The position numbers and the translations under genes are program-made. From Deferribacteraceae bacterium V6Fe1 (GTDB lineage Bacteria > Chrysiogenota > Deferribacteres > Deferribacterales > Deferrivibrionaceae), in assembly GCA_022813675.1 (NCBI GenBank), contig CP063375.1:124001-188000 (forward strand): a DNA stretch of 64,000 nucleotides, given 5' to 3'. Numbering within the stretch: the stretch's first letter is position 1; every line of letters starts with the position of its first letter. Shown here piece by piece: positions 9,604 through 19,021 of the stretch. The notes beneath the pieces are model-generated. The model saw nothing but the letters and a program-made list of their open reading frames with translations. It had not been told where the DNA came from and ran no database searches.

Positions 9604-10272
9604 CTACACCTTCAAAAACTGTTTGATGCACGACATAATCTCATCTGTCTCATCCACAATTTTTATCAAAGATAAATCGTCAGGAGCAATAAAACCATTT
9701 TCAAGCATAGTATTTTTTATCCATTCAATCAACCCGCTCCAATATTGACTATCAACAAGTATCAAAGGAAAATATTTTATCTTTCTGGTCTGAATAAGAG
9801 TTAGCGCTTCAAAAAATTCATCAAGCGTGCCAAACCCGCCGGGGAAAATTACAAAAGCGCTGGCATATTTTACCAACATCACTTTTCTTACAAAAAAATA
9901 ATTAAACGTTACTACTTTTTTTGCATACGGATTTGGTTTTTGTTCAAAAGGAAGCTCAATGTTTAGTCCAATCGATTGACCGCCCCCTTCAGCCGCCCCT
10001 CTATTTGCAGCCTCCATAATTCCAGGGCCGCCCCCTGTCAAAACAGTAATACCACTTTCGGCAAGCATCCGCCCAAGCTGCCTTGCTTTTTTATAGTCTT
10101 TATGGTCTTCTTTCGCCCTAGCTGACCCGAAGATACTTACTGCAGGCTCAACATGGGCTAAGCTTTCAAAACCTTCTACAAATTCAGATAAAATCTTAAA
10201 CATCCTCCATGTATCACCAACCTTAAATTCATCAATCAAATACTGATTTACAACATTATTCTCACTTTTCAT
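9604..10272 (-). CDS. LOG family protein (TIGR00730-type Rossmann protein)
   Basis: 222 aa. The diagnostic motif PGGFGTLDEFFEALTLIQTRK is present, with GGGPGIMEAANRGAAEGG upstream. LOG-family enzymes cleave nucleoside 5'-monophosphates (as cytokinin riboside monophosphate phosphoribohydrolase), and bacterial members often have unclear physiological roles. The ATG is preceded by AAGGAGG. It is the first gene of the operon running to iorB. It is divergent from the small cytochrome gene at 10374. Confidence 0.9.
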   Translation of the reverse strand: MKSENNVVNQYLIDEFKVGDTWRMFKILSEFVEGFESLAHVEPAVSIFGSARAKEDHKDYKKARQLGRMLAESGITVLTGGGPGIMEAANRGAAEGGGQSIGLNIELPFEQKPNPYAKKVVTFNYFFVRKVMLVKYASAFVIFPGGFGTLDEFFEALTLIQTRKIKYFPLILVDSQYWSGLIEWIKNTMLENGFIAPDDLSLIKIVDETDEIMSCIKQFLKV

Positions 10273-10323
10273 AAAATCTGCCTCCTTGAGTCAGAATTAG
10301 GATATTAAATTATTTTTTTTATA

Positions 10324-10351
10324 TTTACAAGAAATACTGTTTTACTATAAT
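10324..10351 (+). promoter_or_regulatory. sigma-70 promoter for the mini cytochrome c
   Basis: TTTACA (10324-10329), a 16-bp spacer and a perfect TATAAT (10346-10351). The predicted start near 10358 leaves about 16 nt to the ATG, with AGGAGGG in between. It overlaps an upstream in-frame ATG at 10350 and so rules that start out. Confidence 0.7.
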
Positions 10352-10373
10352 GAAAAAAAATCAGGAGGGTGGT

Positions 10374-10619
10374 ATGAAAAAAATAATTTCCTTATCTTTA
10401 CTATTGCTTGTCGCAAATATGATTTATGCTACTTCAGATGAAGAGCTTTTTTACACAAAATGTACGCAGTGCCATGGCGAAGGGATAATTTTAAACAAAA
10501 AGTATGATAAAAGCACATGGAAAAAAACAGTCAAAAAGATGAAGTCTTACGGAGCAAATATTTCCTCATCCGAATCTAAAAAGATAGTGGATTATCTCGT
10601 TAAAAATGCAGGAGAATGA
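10374..10619 (+). CDS. small monoheme c-type cytochrome, periplasmic
   Basis: 81 aa with a clear signal peptide (MKKIISLSLLLLVANMIYA) and one heme motif, CTQCH at residues 30-34. A Met in the segment WKKTVKKMKSYG is the likely distal ligand, as in small class-I cytochromes. It probably shuttles electrons in the periplasm. The start at 10374 follows AGGAGGGTGGT. Its TGA ends one base before the stop of the convergent histidine kinase gene, with no terminator between them. Confidence 0.88.
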   Translation: MKKIISLSLLLLVANMIYATSDEELFYTKCTQCHGEGIILNKKYDKSTWKKTVKKMKSYGANISSSESKKIVDYLVKNAGE

Positions 10620-13600
10620 TTATATGCTCTCTAAAATTTTATTAATTTCTTCCACATCAAAAGGCTTGGAAAGTATAGATTTAAATCCGTAAGACAAATA
10701 TTTTTTAATTTCGCTACTATCGGCGTAGCCACTCATCAAGACGACAGGTATGTGCTTGTCGATTTTCTTCACCCTGTCAAGCAGATCAAGTCCGCCTTTC
10801 CCTCCAGGAATGGTCAAGTCAGTAATTATCAAATCCACTTTTTCACCATTTTCTCGAGATTTATCAAGAAAAACAATCGCCTCATCCGAATCCTTTGCAG
10901 CTTTCACATTGCACCCAAATATCTCCAAAAGACCTTTTAAAGAGTCGAGAATGTCAATCTGGTCATCGACAATTATCACATTGAGGTTTTTGGGAGCTGT
11001 TTTATTTGCAATAACAGCCTCATAGTCTCTTTTGGGAGAATCGGAAACACCTGAAGATTTCAAATATATTACTACCGTTGTCCCTTTGCCAATTTCAGAA
11101 TCAATACTTATCTTTCCTGAAGCTTTTTCAATTAAAGATTTAATAATAAATAGTCCCAAACCTGACCCTTTTTCTTTGGTAGTAAAATACGGATCAAAAA
11201 TCTTTCCCAATATCTCTTTTTCAATACCTTTTCCAGTATCTTTGACGGTTAACTTTACATACTTTCCGGGCTGAAGCTCTTTATCAGCTTCCACATCCAT
11301 ATTTTGTGCGTCAACTGACACCTTCCCCGCGCCATCTATTGCCTGCACGGCATTTAAAAATATATTATGAAGTATTTGAGATAACTGATTTGCATCAATC
11401 AAAACATTCCAAATATCGTCATGAATATTGTTTTCAAATACAATTTCTGTCCCTGAAAAAACAAAAAGCCCAACCTCTTCGGCGACATCTTTTATATTTG
11501 ATACACCTTCCTTTTTAGCTCCACCTCTTGTAATGCCAAGAAGCTCCTCGGAAAGATACCTTGCCTTATTTAGCACCCTAAATACATTTTCAATATAACT
11601 TTTTTGAACCTCATCAAGCTGAAATTCCAAAGTATAAATCATCAGATAATTATAAATAGCACTTAACATATTTTTAAAATCGTGTGTAAGTCCGCCGATA
11701 ATCTTTGAAATGGATTCTGTCCGCTCGGAAACTGCCAATTTACTCAAAATCAGATTCATCTCTGTTTCGTCCCTGAAAGTTAACACAAACATCCTTTCAC
11801 TTGTAAAATTAAACTTGACGGCAAGACCTACATAAAATAGGTCTTTATGCTCATTATTCATATTAAACACATTGATTCTGCCGTAAACCTTTGATATATT
11901 GTCATCATTTATTAAAGTATCCAGATTATCGGCAAACTCTGACATAGACTCATCCGGCATAAACCTCAACAAATCTTCCAAAGACTCAAGTTTGCAAAAA
12001 TTATCCCCGCAAAAAATTAACTTTCTTAAAAACTCATTAGCATAAATTATATTTCTACTTTCATCCAATACTATTATCCCTTCTCTAAGGCTGTCAATCA
12101 CATTACTCAAAATATTTTTCTGTTTTTCAATCTCATTTGTAAAATTTTTATATTCGGTTATATCCCTTGCTATCCCTACTATAAATTCAACTTCACCATG
12201 CTCATTAATAAGCGGGGTTTTATAAACTTCTACAATCCTCTTTGTGTTACCTTTATTAAACTCTATCTCATACTTTAAAGACTTTTTGTTTTCTAATATC
12301 CACCTTTCTTTTTTAATTATATATTCTCCAAACTCGACAGGATAAAGCTCCGTTTCTCTTAACCCCTTTACAAAATCAGGTCTAAACCCTGTAAATTCAA
12401 CAAAAGCTTTGTTGACATCCACATACCTGAGATTTCTATCCTTAATAAATGCCATCTCAGGTATAGCATCAAAATAGCTCTCTATTAACATTTTTTGTGC
12501 TTTAATAACTTCTACTGCTTCCATCTCCTTCTGCATATCCTGAATAATTAGCATTATGAATTCCAAACCGATAGGGACAACATACATGCTTACACAATTT
12601 GACAAATGCCTGATACCAAATTCAGCATTCACATCTATACTATAAAAATATAGAGGCTCTTCTATTTCACTGAAGAGGCGTACCAATTTATCTTTTTTCT
12701 CCGGCTTACAAAATAAGTTTAAAAATTGCTCACCTGTAACCTCGGTCAATCTGCCATCGGTATTTTTGAGAAAATTTTTATTGATATATTTAATTTTAAA
12801 GTATTCCCTTTCAATAAGGGCAATATCACTTGGAAGAAAATCAAGCATTGTAAAAAGAAGATTGCTCTGTTTTTCTAACTTTTTTAAGAGCTCTTCATTT
12901 TTAGAGATATTTTGTTTTACATTTGCAGCAACATCTTTGAATTTTGAGGCCAACAACCTAATCTCGTTGTCAGGGAAAAAATGCAAAGAATAATCTGTAA
13001 ATGAATTTGGAAATCCGCCCACAACATTAGCTAACCTTTCCAACGGTTTTGAAAATCTTCTTGAATAAAAATAGATAAATACCACTGCAATCAAAAAAAG
13101 AAAAATACCTAACAAGCCCAAATAAAAAATACTTTTTAACAGATATTTTTCTATAACCTTATTGTGCACAAATATCCCTACGTACAAATTTTCAAACAAT
13201 TTACTGTTACCGTAAGTGGCAAAATATACATCGCTTGAATTTGTCAGGCTGTTTTCTAATTTTACTCTAAGGGAATTATAGGTGTAGGCAAAGTCATTAT
13301 TTTTGAAATCTTTAATTGCACTCATGCCAAACATAGCAGAATAATCGGAAAAAAATAAAACTTTACCATTTTTGTCAAAAACTCCGAGGTTATATTCAAA
13401 AGGGATAAGACTTGCGTAAGTCTGCAAGATTTTTAAAATTGGCATATAGTAAATTATACTGTAATCATCTACAAAAAACTCTTTTACTAATGTTAACTCG
13501 CCATCCTCAAACGTCACTACTTTACGTAAATCTTCATTTATATCATCCTCTACTTCCGAAATAATGTCATATTTGGAAAGCCCCAAAATAAATTTTTCCC

Positions 13601-13898
13601 CTTTAATCAGGTATACTTTCACCAAAAGCTCATCATCATAAAAATTCATTCTGAGATTCTTAAAATCATCACCTGAGTTTATATCTGTGACAAGAGAATG
13701 GCGAAGCATTTCATAAACTGAGCCGGGTAAAAGGGTAAGTTGATTATTTAAATTAGTAAGGCGTTCGTATGAATTTTTTTCAAGCTCTTTTTCATAATTA
13801 TACTTTAAAACAATAATGACACCTATAAATGCGCACACTATTAGCAGTATCGCAATAAACATATACCTAAAAAAAAGCTCTTTAAATATTTTATTCAC
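10620..13898 (-). CDS. membrane hybrid sensor histidine kinase (PAS, HisKA, HATPase, REC)
   Basis: 1092 aa. A transmembrane helix (about 10-32) and a second one (about 255-280) enclose a periplasmic sensor region. Then come a HAMP-like segment, about three PAS-like regions (340-700), and a histidine phosphoacceptor motif GGLTHDFKNML (His near 738). The ATPase domain has DTGKGIEKEI and GSGLGLFIIKSL. A C-terminal receiver domain carries ITDLTIPGGKGG (Asp near 1027). The GTG start comes directly after the stop of the binding-protein gene, so the two are surely co-expressed. No DNA-binding regulator is nearby, so the output partner is unknown. Confidence 0.93.
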   Translation of the reverse strand: MNKIFKELFFRYMFIAILLIVCAFIGVIIVLKYNYEKELEKNSYERLTNLNNQLTLLPGSVYEMLRHSLVTDINSGDDFKNLRMNFYDDELLVKVYLIKGEKFILGLSKYDIISEVEDDINEDLRKVVTFEDGELTLVKEFFVDDYSIIYYMPILKILQTYASLIPFEYNLGVFDKNGKVLFFSDYSAMFGMSAIKDFKNNDFAYTYNSLRVKLENSLTNSSDVYFATYGNSKLFENLYVGIFVHNKVIEKYLLKSIFYLGLLGIFLFLIAVVFIYFYSRRFSKPLERLANVVGGFPNSFTDYSLHFFPDNEIRLLASKFKDVAANVKQNISKNEELLKKLEKQSNLLFTMLDFLPSDIALIEREYFKIKYINKNFLKNTDGRLTEVTGEQFLNLFCKPEKKDKLVRLFSEIEEPLYFYSIDVNAEFGIRHLSNCVSMYVVPIGLEFIMLIIQDMQKEMEAVEVIKAQKMLIESYFDAIPEMAFIKDRNLRYVDVNKAFVEFTGFRPDFVKGLRETELYPVEFGEYIIKKERWILENKKSLKYEIEFNKGNTKRIVEVYKTPLINEHGEVEFIVGIARDITEYKNFTNEIEKQKNILSNVIDSLREGIIVLDESRNIIYANEFLRKLIFCGDNFCKLESLEDLLRFMPDESMSEFADNLDTLINDDNISKVYGRINVFNMNNEHKDLFYVGLAVKFNFTSERMFVLTFRDETEMNLILSKLAVSERTESISKIIGGLTHDFKNMLSAIYNYLMIYTLEFQLDEVQKSYIENVFRVLNKARYLSEELLGITRGGAKKEGVSNIKDVAEEVGLFVFSGTEIVFENNIHDDIWNVLIDANQLSQILHNIFLNAVQAIDGAGKVSVDAQNMDVEADKELQPGKYVKLTVKDTGKGIEKEILGKIFDPYFTTKEKGSGLGLFIIKSLIEKASGKISIDSEIGKGTTVVIYLKSSGVSDSPKRDYEAVIANKTAPKNLNVIIVDDQIDILDSLKGLLEIFGCNVKAAKDSDEAIVFLDKSRENGEKVDLIITDLTIPGGKGGLDLLDRVKKIDKHIPVVLMSGYADSSEIKKYLSYGFKSILSKPFDVEEINKILESI

Positions 13899-14885
13899 TT
13901 AATAACACCTTTCAGCATAATAAAAATAGTATCTGTCATATTGATTCTGAAAATATTTCAGTGCAGTTTTGTTGATATAAATTCCTATTTTATCCGGCAA
14001 TTTTACCGGGATATCCGAAGCATTTGCACCTTTAAAAATCATATCCATAATATATGCACTTTGCCTACCTATGGAATAAAACTCGGGAGCATAAGTAAAG
14101 GCCGCACCTCTTGCCACAAGACTTGCATCCATAGGTATAAGAGGGATTGAAGCCCTATAAGAAATATCTCTCAAACTATTGAAATTTCTTACAAGCTCAG
14201 GGCTAATTCCAAAAACTATAATACTTGCAGAATTGTCAGCTTTGGAAATATTCTCAATAAAATCATTGTAGGCTTTGCCGTTAAAGTCTATGACATTAAT
14301 CTTCATATTAAGCAAACGCTCCGTTTCATGGATCTGCTTATCAAAACTTTCAAGCCCTTTCTCCACACTGCCTGAAAGATAATAAATGGTTTTAGTTTTA
14401 TTGAAAAATTCAGTGGCGACCTGAATCCTTTTTGGCGTCATACGAAATGCAGCATGTGATACGCCGGTAAAATTTCTCCCGGGTTTATCCAATGTATTAA
14501 CAAGACCAGACAACACGGGGTCAGCAACCTCATTAAACACAACTTGAAACTTGTATTTGTCGTTAATCGCCATTACTTTTTCAGCTATCGGTGTAGTAGT
14601 GACAAACAAAACTTTTACCCCTTCATTGTTAAATTCTTCCATTATTGTAGGTATTTTCTCCAAATCCCCATTTATAATTTTCACATCAAAATAAACTTCT
14701 TTTTCATTGGCATAACCCAAATGTTTAAGACCGGCTTTTAACCCTTCAACACCTACGCTGAACTCTTCGGAATAAAGAATTGCCCCGACTTTTAGAGGGA
14801 TTTTAAATGTCGATGAAAAGGAATAACCTAATAACATACTGGCAGTTAATATAATTATAAAAAAAACTTGATATAAGGTTTTCAT
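13899..14885 (-). CDS. ABC transporter substrate-binding-like periplasmic protein (ABC_sub_bind type)
   Basis: 328 aa with an N-terminal hydrophobic signal segment. It resembles the ABC_sub_bind (TrpX/YtrE-like) periplasmic proteins: LKVGAILYSEEFSVGVEGLKAG, FVTTTPIAEKV, FNEVADPVLSGLV, NFTGVSH and IPLIPMDASLVARGA. No permease or ATPase gene is near. It abuts the hybrid kinase with no gap, so it more likely feeds ligand information to that kinase than a transporter. The ATG has no ribosome-binding site and sits 6 nt after a -10 box, suggesting a leaderless message. Confidence 0.87.
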   Translation of the reverse strand: MKTLYQVFFIIILTASMLLGYSFSSTFKIPLKVGAILYSEEFSVGVEGLKAGLKHLGYANEKEVYFDVKIINGDLEKIPTIMEEFNNEGVKVLFVTTTPIAEKVMAINDKYKFQVVFNEVADPVLSGLVNTLDKPGRNFTGVSHAAFRMTPKRIQVATEFFNKTKTIYYLSGSVEKGLESFDKQIHETERLLNMKINVIDFNGKAYNDFIENISKADNSASIIVFGISPELVRNFNSLRDISYRASIPLIPMDASLVARGAAFTYAPEFYSIGRQSAYIMDMIFKGANASDIPVKLPDKIGIYINKTALKYFQNQYDRYYFYYAERCY

Positions 14886-14891
14886 ATTATT

Positions 14892-14919
14892 ATTCTACAG
14901 TAATTTTTATTGTTTTCAA
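14892..14919 (-). promoter_or_regulatory. promoter of the binding-protein / hybrid-kinase pair
   Basis: On the minus strand, TTGAAA (14919-14914), a 16-bp spacer and TAGAAT (14897-14892). The ATG at 14885 comes only 6 nt after the -10 box, so transcription would begin at or next to the start codon. Confidence 0.55.
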
Positions 14920-14961
14920 CAAAATATAATGCACATAAACAAAAATAAATATATTTTTGTA

Positions 14962-14994
14962 TTGACCCTATAACAAAAGATTACTATTTTTGTT
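14962..14994 (+). promoter_or_regulatory. promoter with inverted repeat upstream of the FAD/FeS dehydrogenase
   Basis: TTGACC (14962-14967), a 17-bp spacer and TATTTT (14985-14990). A 7-bp inverted repeat, AACAAAA (14972-14978) and TTTTGTT (14988-14994), straddles the spacer and -10 box and could be a repressor site. The repeat is AT-rich and might be fortuitous. Confidence 0.45.
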
Positions 14995-15030
14995 CTAACT
15001 TAAAACAATTCAACAAAAAAGGTGAAAACT

Positions 15031-17859
15031 ATGCCGCAGCTAACAGATAACATTTTCGAAGAATTATCAGAAATATTTGAAGGTGACATATATACTGATA
15101 AATTAAGAAGGAATATGCTTGCCACCGACGGCAGTATCTTCAAAGTTGAACCTGCCTGTGTGGCATACCCGAAGAACGATTCTGATGTAACCAAAGTCAT
15201 AAATTTTGCGAGAAAATACGGACTCTCCGTACATAGCAGGGGTGCAGGAAGCGGGCTTTGCGGCTCAGCTATCGGAAAAGGGATAGTCCTTGATTTTTCC
15301 AAGTATATGAACAAGCTGATAAAAATAGATTTTGAAAGAAAGTATTTTGAATGTGAACCGGGATATAGATTTGGAGAGTTAGAGGAATTGTTAAAAGGTA
15401 AAGGACTATTTTTCCCCCCTGATCCGTCAAGCGGGGAATACGCAACATTTGGAGGGATGTTTGGCACAAATGCCAGCGGGGCCCATTCGGTAAAGTACGG
15501 GAACGTATCCGATTATATAATTGATGCGGAATTTATATTAAGTAACGGCAGAAAATATTCTCTGTCAGCAATATATAACACACCATACGAAAATCTGGAC
15601 GAACCTTTCAAGTCAATATTTGAAATATATGCAAGCTTTTCTGACAAAATAGAAAAATCCTACCCCCACGTAAAATACAATGTTGCCGGCTACAACCTCA
15701 GGGGGATGATTGAAAATGAAAAACTTTTTTTAGGCAAACTGTTAGGCGGTTCTGAAGGGACACTCGCAGTAGTAACAAAATTAAAATTTTCCTTAAAAGA
15801 AAAACCAAAATATGATTCTTTGGTAGTGGCATATTTTGATGATATAATATCCTCTGCCAAAGCCGTTCAAAAAGTATTGCCCCTTGGCGTCAGCGGGATT
15901 GAAATAATGGATAAGTCCCTTTTGCAGCTTGCAAAAGAAAATGACGAAAAGTTAAGAGACAAAATACCTGACGGCATCGATAATGTTTTGTTAATAGAAT
16001 TTGACTCTTTTAGCCTTGAAGAAACAGAAAGTCTCGCTAAGAAAGCAAGAGAAATATTGTTTGATCACAATCTGACTGAAAATGCCCACATAGCTGTCAG
16101 TGAAGAGGAAAAGGAAAAGTTTTGGGCAATTAGAAAGGCTGCAGTGCCAATTCTCTACAAGCTGAAGGGGAGAAAAAAGATTCTTGCACTGATAGAAGAT
16201 GCTGCTGTGCCAATAGATAAATTAGTGGAGTATTTTGAAGGGGTTTACAAAATACTTGATCAAAATAAGCTAAATTTCGTAGTTTACGGCCATATCGCAA
16301 AAGGATTAATGCACACAAGGCCATTGATGGATTTAAAAGACCCTCATGATGTGGATTTACTAAAAAAAGTGGCCGATGAGTTTTTCGAGCTGATCTTTTC
16401 CCTTGGGGGGACTGTTTCAGGGGAGCATGGAGACGGAAGAATTAGAAGCTGTTATATACAAAGACAGTATAAGGATATCTACCCTCTATTTGCGGAAATC
16501 AAGCATTTGATGGATGAATACAATATCCTTAACCCCGAAATAAAAACATATCACGACCCAAATCAGGTAAAGAAGTTTTTGAGATATGGTAGTGACTATC
16601 GCAGTGTTGAAGTATTTGACAAACTGTTAAACTGGCCTGAAAACTTCTTGGATGAAGTGGAAAAGTGTCACGGTTGTTCAAAATGTACTACCGTCACAAC
16701 TGCCACAAGAATGTGCCCTATTTATAAATTTACAAGGGATGAGACAGCAGCACCAAAAGCAAAGGCCAATATTTTAAGGGCACTTATTAGCGGTGCAATT
16801 ACCGAAAAAAGTCTGTACGAAAAATCTTTTCAATACGTTATTGACAGATGTGTAAATTGCGGCAGCTGCTACAAAGAATGTCCATCAAACGTCAATATTC
16901 CCAAAATGGCTATTGAAGCAAGAAGCAAATATGTCGAAAAATATGGAGCTACTCTTGAAAATAGACTTATTGTTAGCGCAGAGTTTGCCGCAAGAGTCAC
17001 CAGAAAATTTTCCAAACTTCTTGGCAAGCCGATGAAACTAAAAATGCTAAGAAAAGTGGGGGAAATCTTTACAGGTGTAACAGCGGAAAGGGAGTTTATC
17101 GCATTTGAGTCAAAGTCACTTTTTGAAAGATTTGATAAATCCATTGGCACTTCCGAAAAAAGTGTAATGTTTTTTTCCGGCTGTTACGCCGGGTATATTA
17201 AACCACAGATAGGTGAAGCTGCCGTAAAGGTGTTGGAAAAAATTGGATATAAGGTATTTTTGCCCGAACAAAATTGTTGCGGACTTCCAATGCTATCCAA
17301 AGGGATGACAAAACAGGTCAAGGATAAGGTAGAACAAAATCTTGAAAATTGGGAAAAACTAATCGACAGTGTTGACTATATAGTTGTAACCTGCTCATCA
17401 TGCGGTCTTTCATTAAAGCAAGAGTGGAAATATCTTTTAAACAATGACACAATAAATAAGATTGCGAAAAAAACCATTCATATCAGCAGTCTCGTCAATA
17501 TGCATTTTGATAAACTAAATATAGTCAAAAACGATATTTCCGTATCTTACCATATGCCTTGCCACCTTAAAATCCAAGAAGACTCAGGCTCATCCGTTGC
17601 AATGCTTAAAAAGATAAATCCGGATGGAGTCGAAGATTTAAAGAGCCACTGTTGCGGTATGGCTGGGAGTTGGGGGATATCAGCTAAAAATTACGATTTA
17701 AGTGTTGAAATCGGTTCCAATATGATAAATAAACTTAACGCCAGTGCAAAAAAGGTCGGTGTTACAGATTGTCCAACCTGCCGAATGCAGATGGAACATC
17801 TGAGCACAAAAAAAATCAAACATCCTATTGAGGTTTTGGCAGAGTGTTTGGCAGATTAA
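15031..17859 (+). CDS. FAD/FeS D-lactate-type dehydrogenase (GlcD-GlpC-like fusion)
   Basis: 942 aa. The N-terminal half is a GlcD/Dld-like FAD enzyme: HSRGAGSGLCGSAIGKG and PPDPSSGEYATFGGMFGTN are FAD-binding motifs, and GEHGDGRIR is the C-terminal oxidase signature. The second half has two cluster motifs (CHGCSKCTTV...CP near 545 and CVNCGSCYKECP near 606) and two CCG domains (NCCGLP near 748, HCCGMAGSWG near 872). Such fusions oxidise D-lactate or D-2-hydroxyglutarate at the membrane and pass electrons to quinone or cytochromes; the substrate here is not fixed by sequence. I chose the ATG at 15031, after AAAGGTGA. Confidence 0.92.
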   Translation: MPQLTDNIFEELSEIFEGDIYTDKLRRNMLATDGSIFKVEPACVAYPKNDSDVTKVINFARKYGLSVHSRGAGSGLCGSAIGKGIVLDFSKYMNKLIKIDFERKYFECEPGYRFGELEELLKGKGLFFPPDPSSGEYATFGGMFGTNASGAHSVKYGNVSDYIIDAEFILSNGRKYSLSAIYNTPYENLDEPFKSIFEIYASFSDKIEKSYPHVKYNVAGYNLRGMIENEKLFLGKLLGGSEGTLAVVTKLKFSLKEKPKYDSLVVAYFDDIISSAKAVQKVLPLGVSGIEIMDKSLLQLAKENDEKLRDKIPDGIDNVLLIEFDSFSLEETESLAKKAREILFDHNLTENAHIAVSEEEKEKFWAIRKAAVPILYKLKGRKKILALIEDAAVPIDKLVEYFEGVYKILDQNKLNFVVYGHIAKGLMHTRPLMDLKDPHDVDLLKKVADEFFELIFSLGGTVSGEHGDGRIRSCYIQRQYKDIYPLFAEIKHLMDEYNILNPEIKTYHDPNQVKKFLRYGSDYRSVEVFDKLLNWPENFLDEVEKCHGCSKCTTVTTATRMCPIYKFTRDETAAPKAKANILRALISGAITEKSLYEKSFQYVIDRCVNCGSCYKECPSNVNIPKMAIEARSKYVEKYGATLENRLIVSAEFAARVTRKFSKLLGKPMKLKMLRKVGEIFTGVTAEREFIAFESKSLFERFDKSIGTSEKSVMFFSGCYAGYIKPQIGEAAVKVLEKIGYKVFLPEQNCCGLPMLSKGMTKQVKDKVEQNLENWEKLIDSVDYIVVTCSSCGLSLKQEWKYLLNNDTINKIAKKTIHISSLVNMHFDKLNIVKNDISVSYHMPCHLKIQEDSGSSVAMLKKINPDGVEDLKSHCCGMAGSWGISAKNYDLSVEIGSNMINKLNASAKKVGVTDCPTCRMQMEHLSTKKIKHPIEVLAECLAD

Positions 17860-19019
17860 TTTTAATACTTCTTCTTTTTGTATCTTTAGGTTACACCACA
17901 CCGGACGATTATCTGGTAGGACTCAGCGCGTTTGAAGACGGGCTTTATGATGTGGCCGCCGAAACTCTTGAAGATTTTTTAAAGTCTTCACAAGACAATG
18001 AGAAAAATTCTTACGCTAAATATATACTTTACAGATGTTACCTCTTTGAAAAAAATTATGAAAAGTCACTAAAATTAATAGAAGAAGTAGAAAAGACAGA
18101 TGATAAAAGGTTTGACAAGAATCTTATAAAAAAAGACAAAGTCTTTTTGCTTACTCAAACTGACTGCAATAAAGCGATTGCCGAATCTCAAGATGACAAA
18201 GAGCTCGCCGGCATAGTAATAAACTCTAAATGTAAACCAAATGAAGCATTTGTAAAAAATGTGGTTGCATTAAACTTAAATACCAATGATATGCTGACCC
18301 TTTTTTACAAAACTGCAGACAATCCCGAAGATGCCTCTCAAATATTTAAAAAATTATCATTAAAAGATGTCCCCGATAAAGATAAGGATTATTTGGCAAA
18401 ATATTTCTATAAACATAGCAATTATGATAATTTTTGGGATATATATAAAGTTTATAAAAATGATGACTTAGTCAATCTTGCATTAAGCAGACTTTATGAA
18501 ATAGAGAATTACGAGGGTTTTATATCGAGTTTTAATTATAATGCAAACTATAAGCTCTCAAGGACAAACTACTGCCGACTTATCAAATCCCATGAAAGAC
18601 TAAACAAAAATTATGACTGCAATCTTTTAACAAAATGTATTGACAATAAAAATGAGTTACTAAGGCTTCAAACTGCATGTTTTATAAAAAATGGCAATAT
18701 GCCAAAGTATACTGACTTTTTATACTCTCTTAATGATAAAGAGATTGGTTTAATCTGCAATGACATCAGTTACTCAATTATAAACGGTTTTTATGACAAC
18801 GATGTTATAAACAAATTTAAACTGTGTAAAGATAAGTTAGACACGGCAAAAGCATTATTTAAAAATGGGAAGTATGAAGATGTAATACAACTTTTAAAAC
18901 CAGGTCAAACAGATGATGAGTATATTTTAATTGCTGCCTCTTACGAAAAATTAGGAAATTTGGAAAAATCCAAAGTATATCTTGATAAAGTTAAAAATAA
19001 GTCTAAATTCAATAATTAA
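17844..19019 (+). CDS. secreted or periplasmic TPR-like protein, unknown function
   Basis: 391 aa. A GTG start overlaps the end of the dehydrogenase gene by 16 bases. The N-terminus (MFGRLILILLLFVSLGYT) looks like a signal peptide. The body is helical with repeats such as FEDGLYDVAAETLEDFLKSS, YRCYLFEKNYEKSLKLIEEV and a C-terminal AASYEKLGNLEKSKVYLDKV, typical of TPR. No lipobox Cys follows the signal. It is Lys- and Asn-rich. I do not recognise the family. It lies between the dehydrogenase and another TPR gene ahead of miaB. Confidence 0.8.
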   Translation: MFGRLILILLLFVSLGYTTPDDYLVGLSAFEDGLYDVAAETLEDFLKSSQDNEKNSYAKYILYRCYLFEKNYEKSLKLIEEVEKTDDKRFDKNLIKKDKVFLLTQTDCNKAIAESQDDKELAGIVINSKCKPNEAFVKNVVALNLNTNDMLTLFYKTADNPEDASQIFKKLSLKDVPDKDKDYLAKYFYKHSNYDNFWDIYKVYKNDDLVNLALSRLYEIENYEGFISSFNYNANYKLSRTNYCRLIKSHERLNKNYDCNLLTKCIDNKNELLRLQTACFIKNGNMPKYTDFLYSLNDKEIGLICNDISYSIINGFYDNDVINKFKLCKDKLDTAKALFKNGKYEDVIQLLKPGQTDDEYILIAASYEKLGNLEKSKVYLDKVKNKSKFNN

Positions 19020-19021
19020 TT

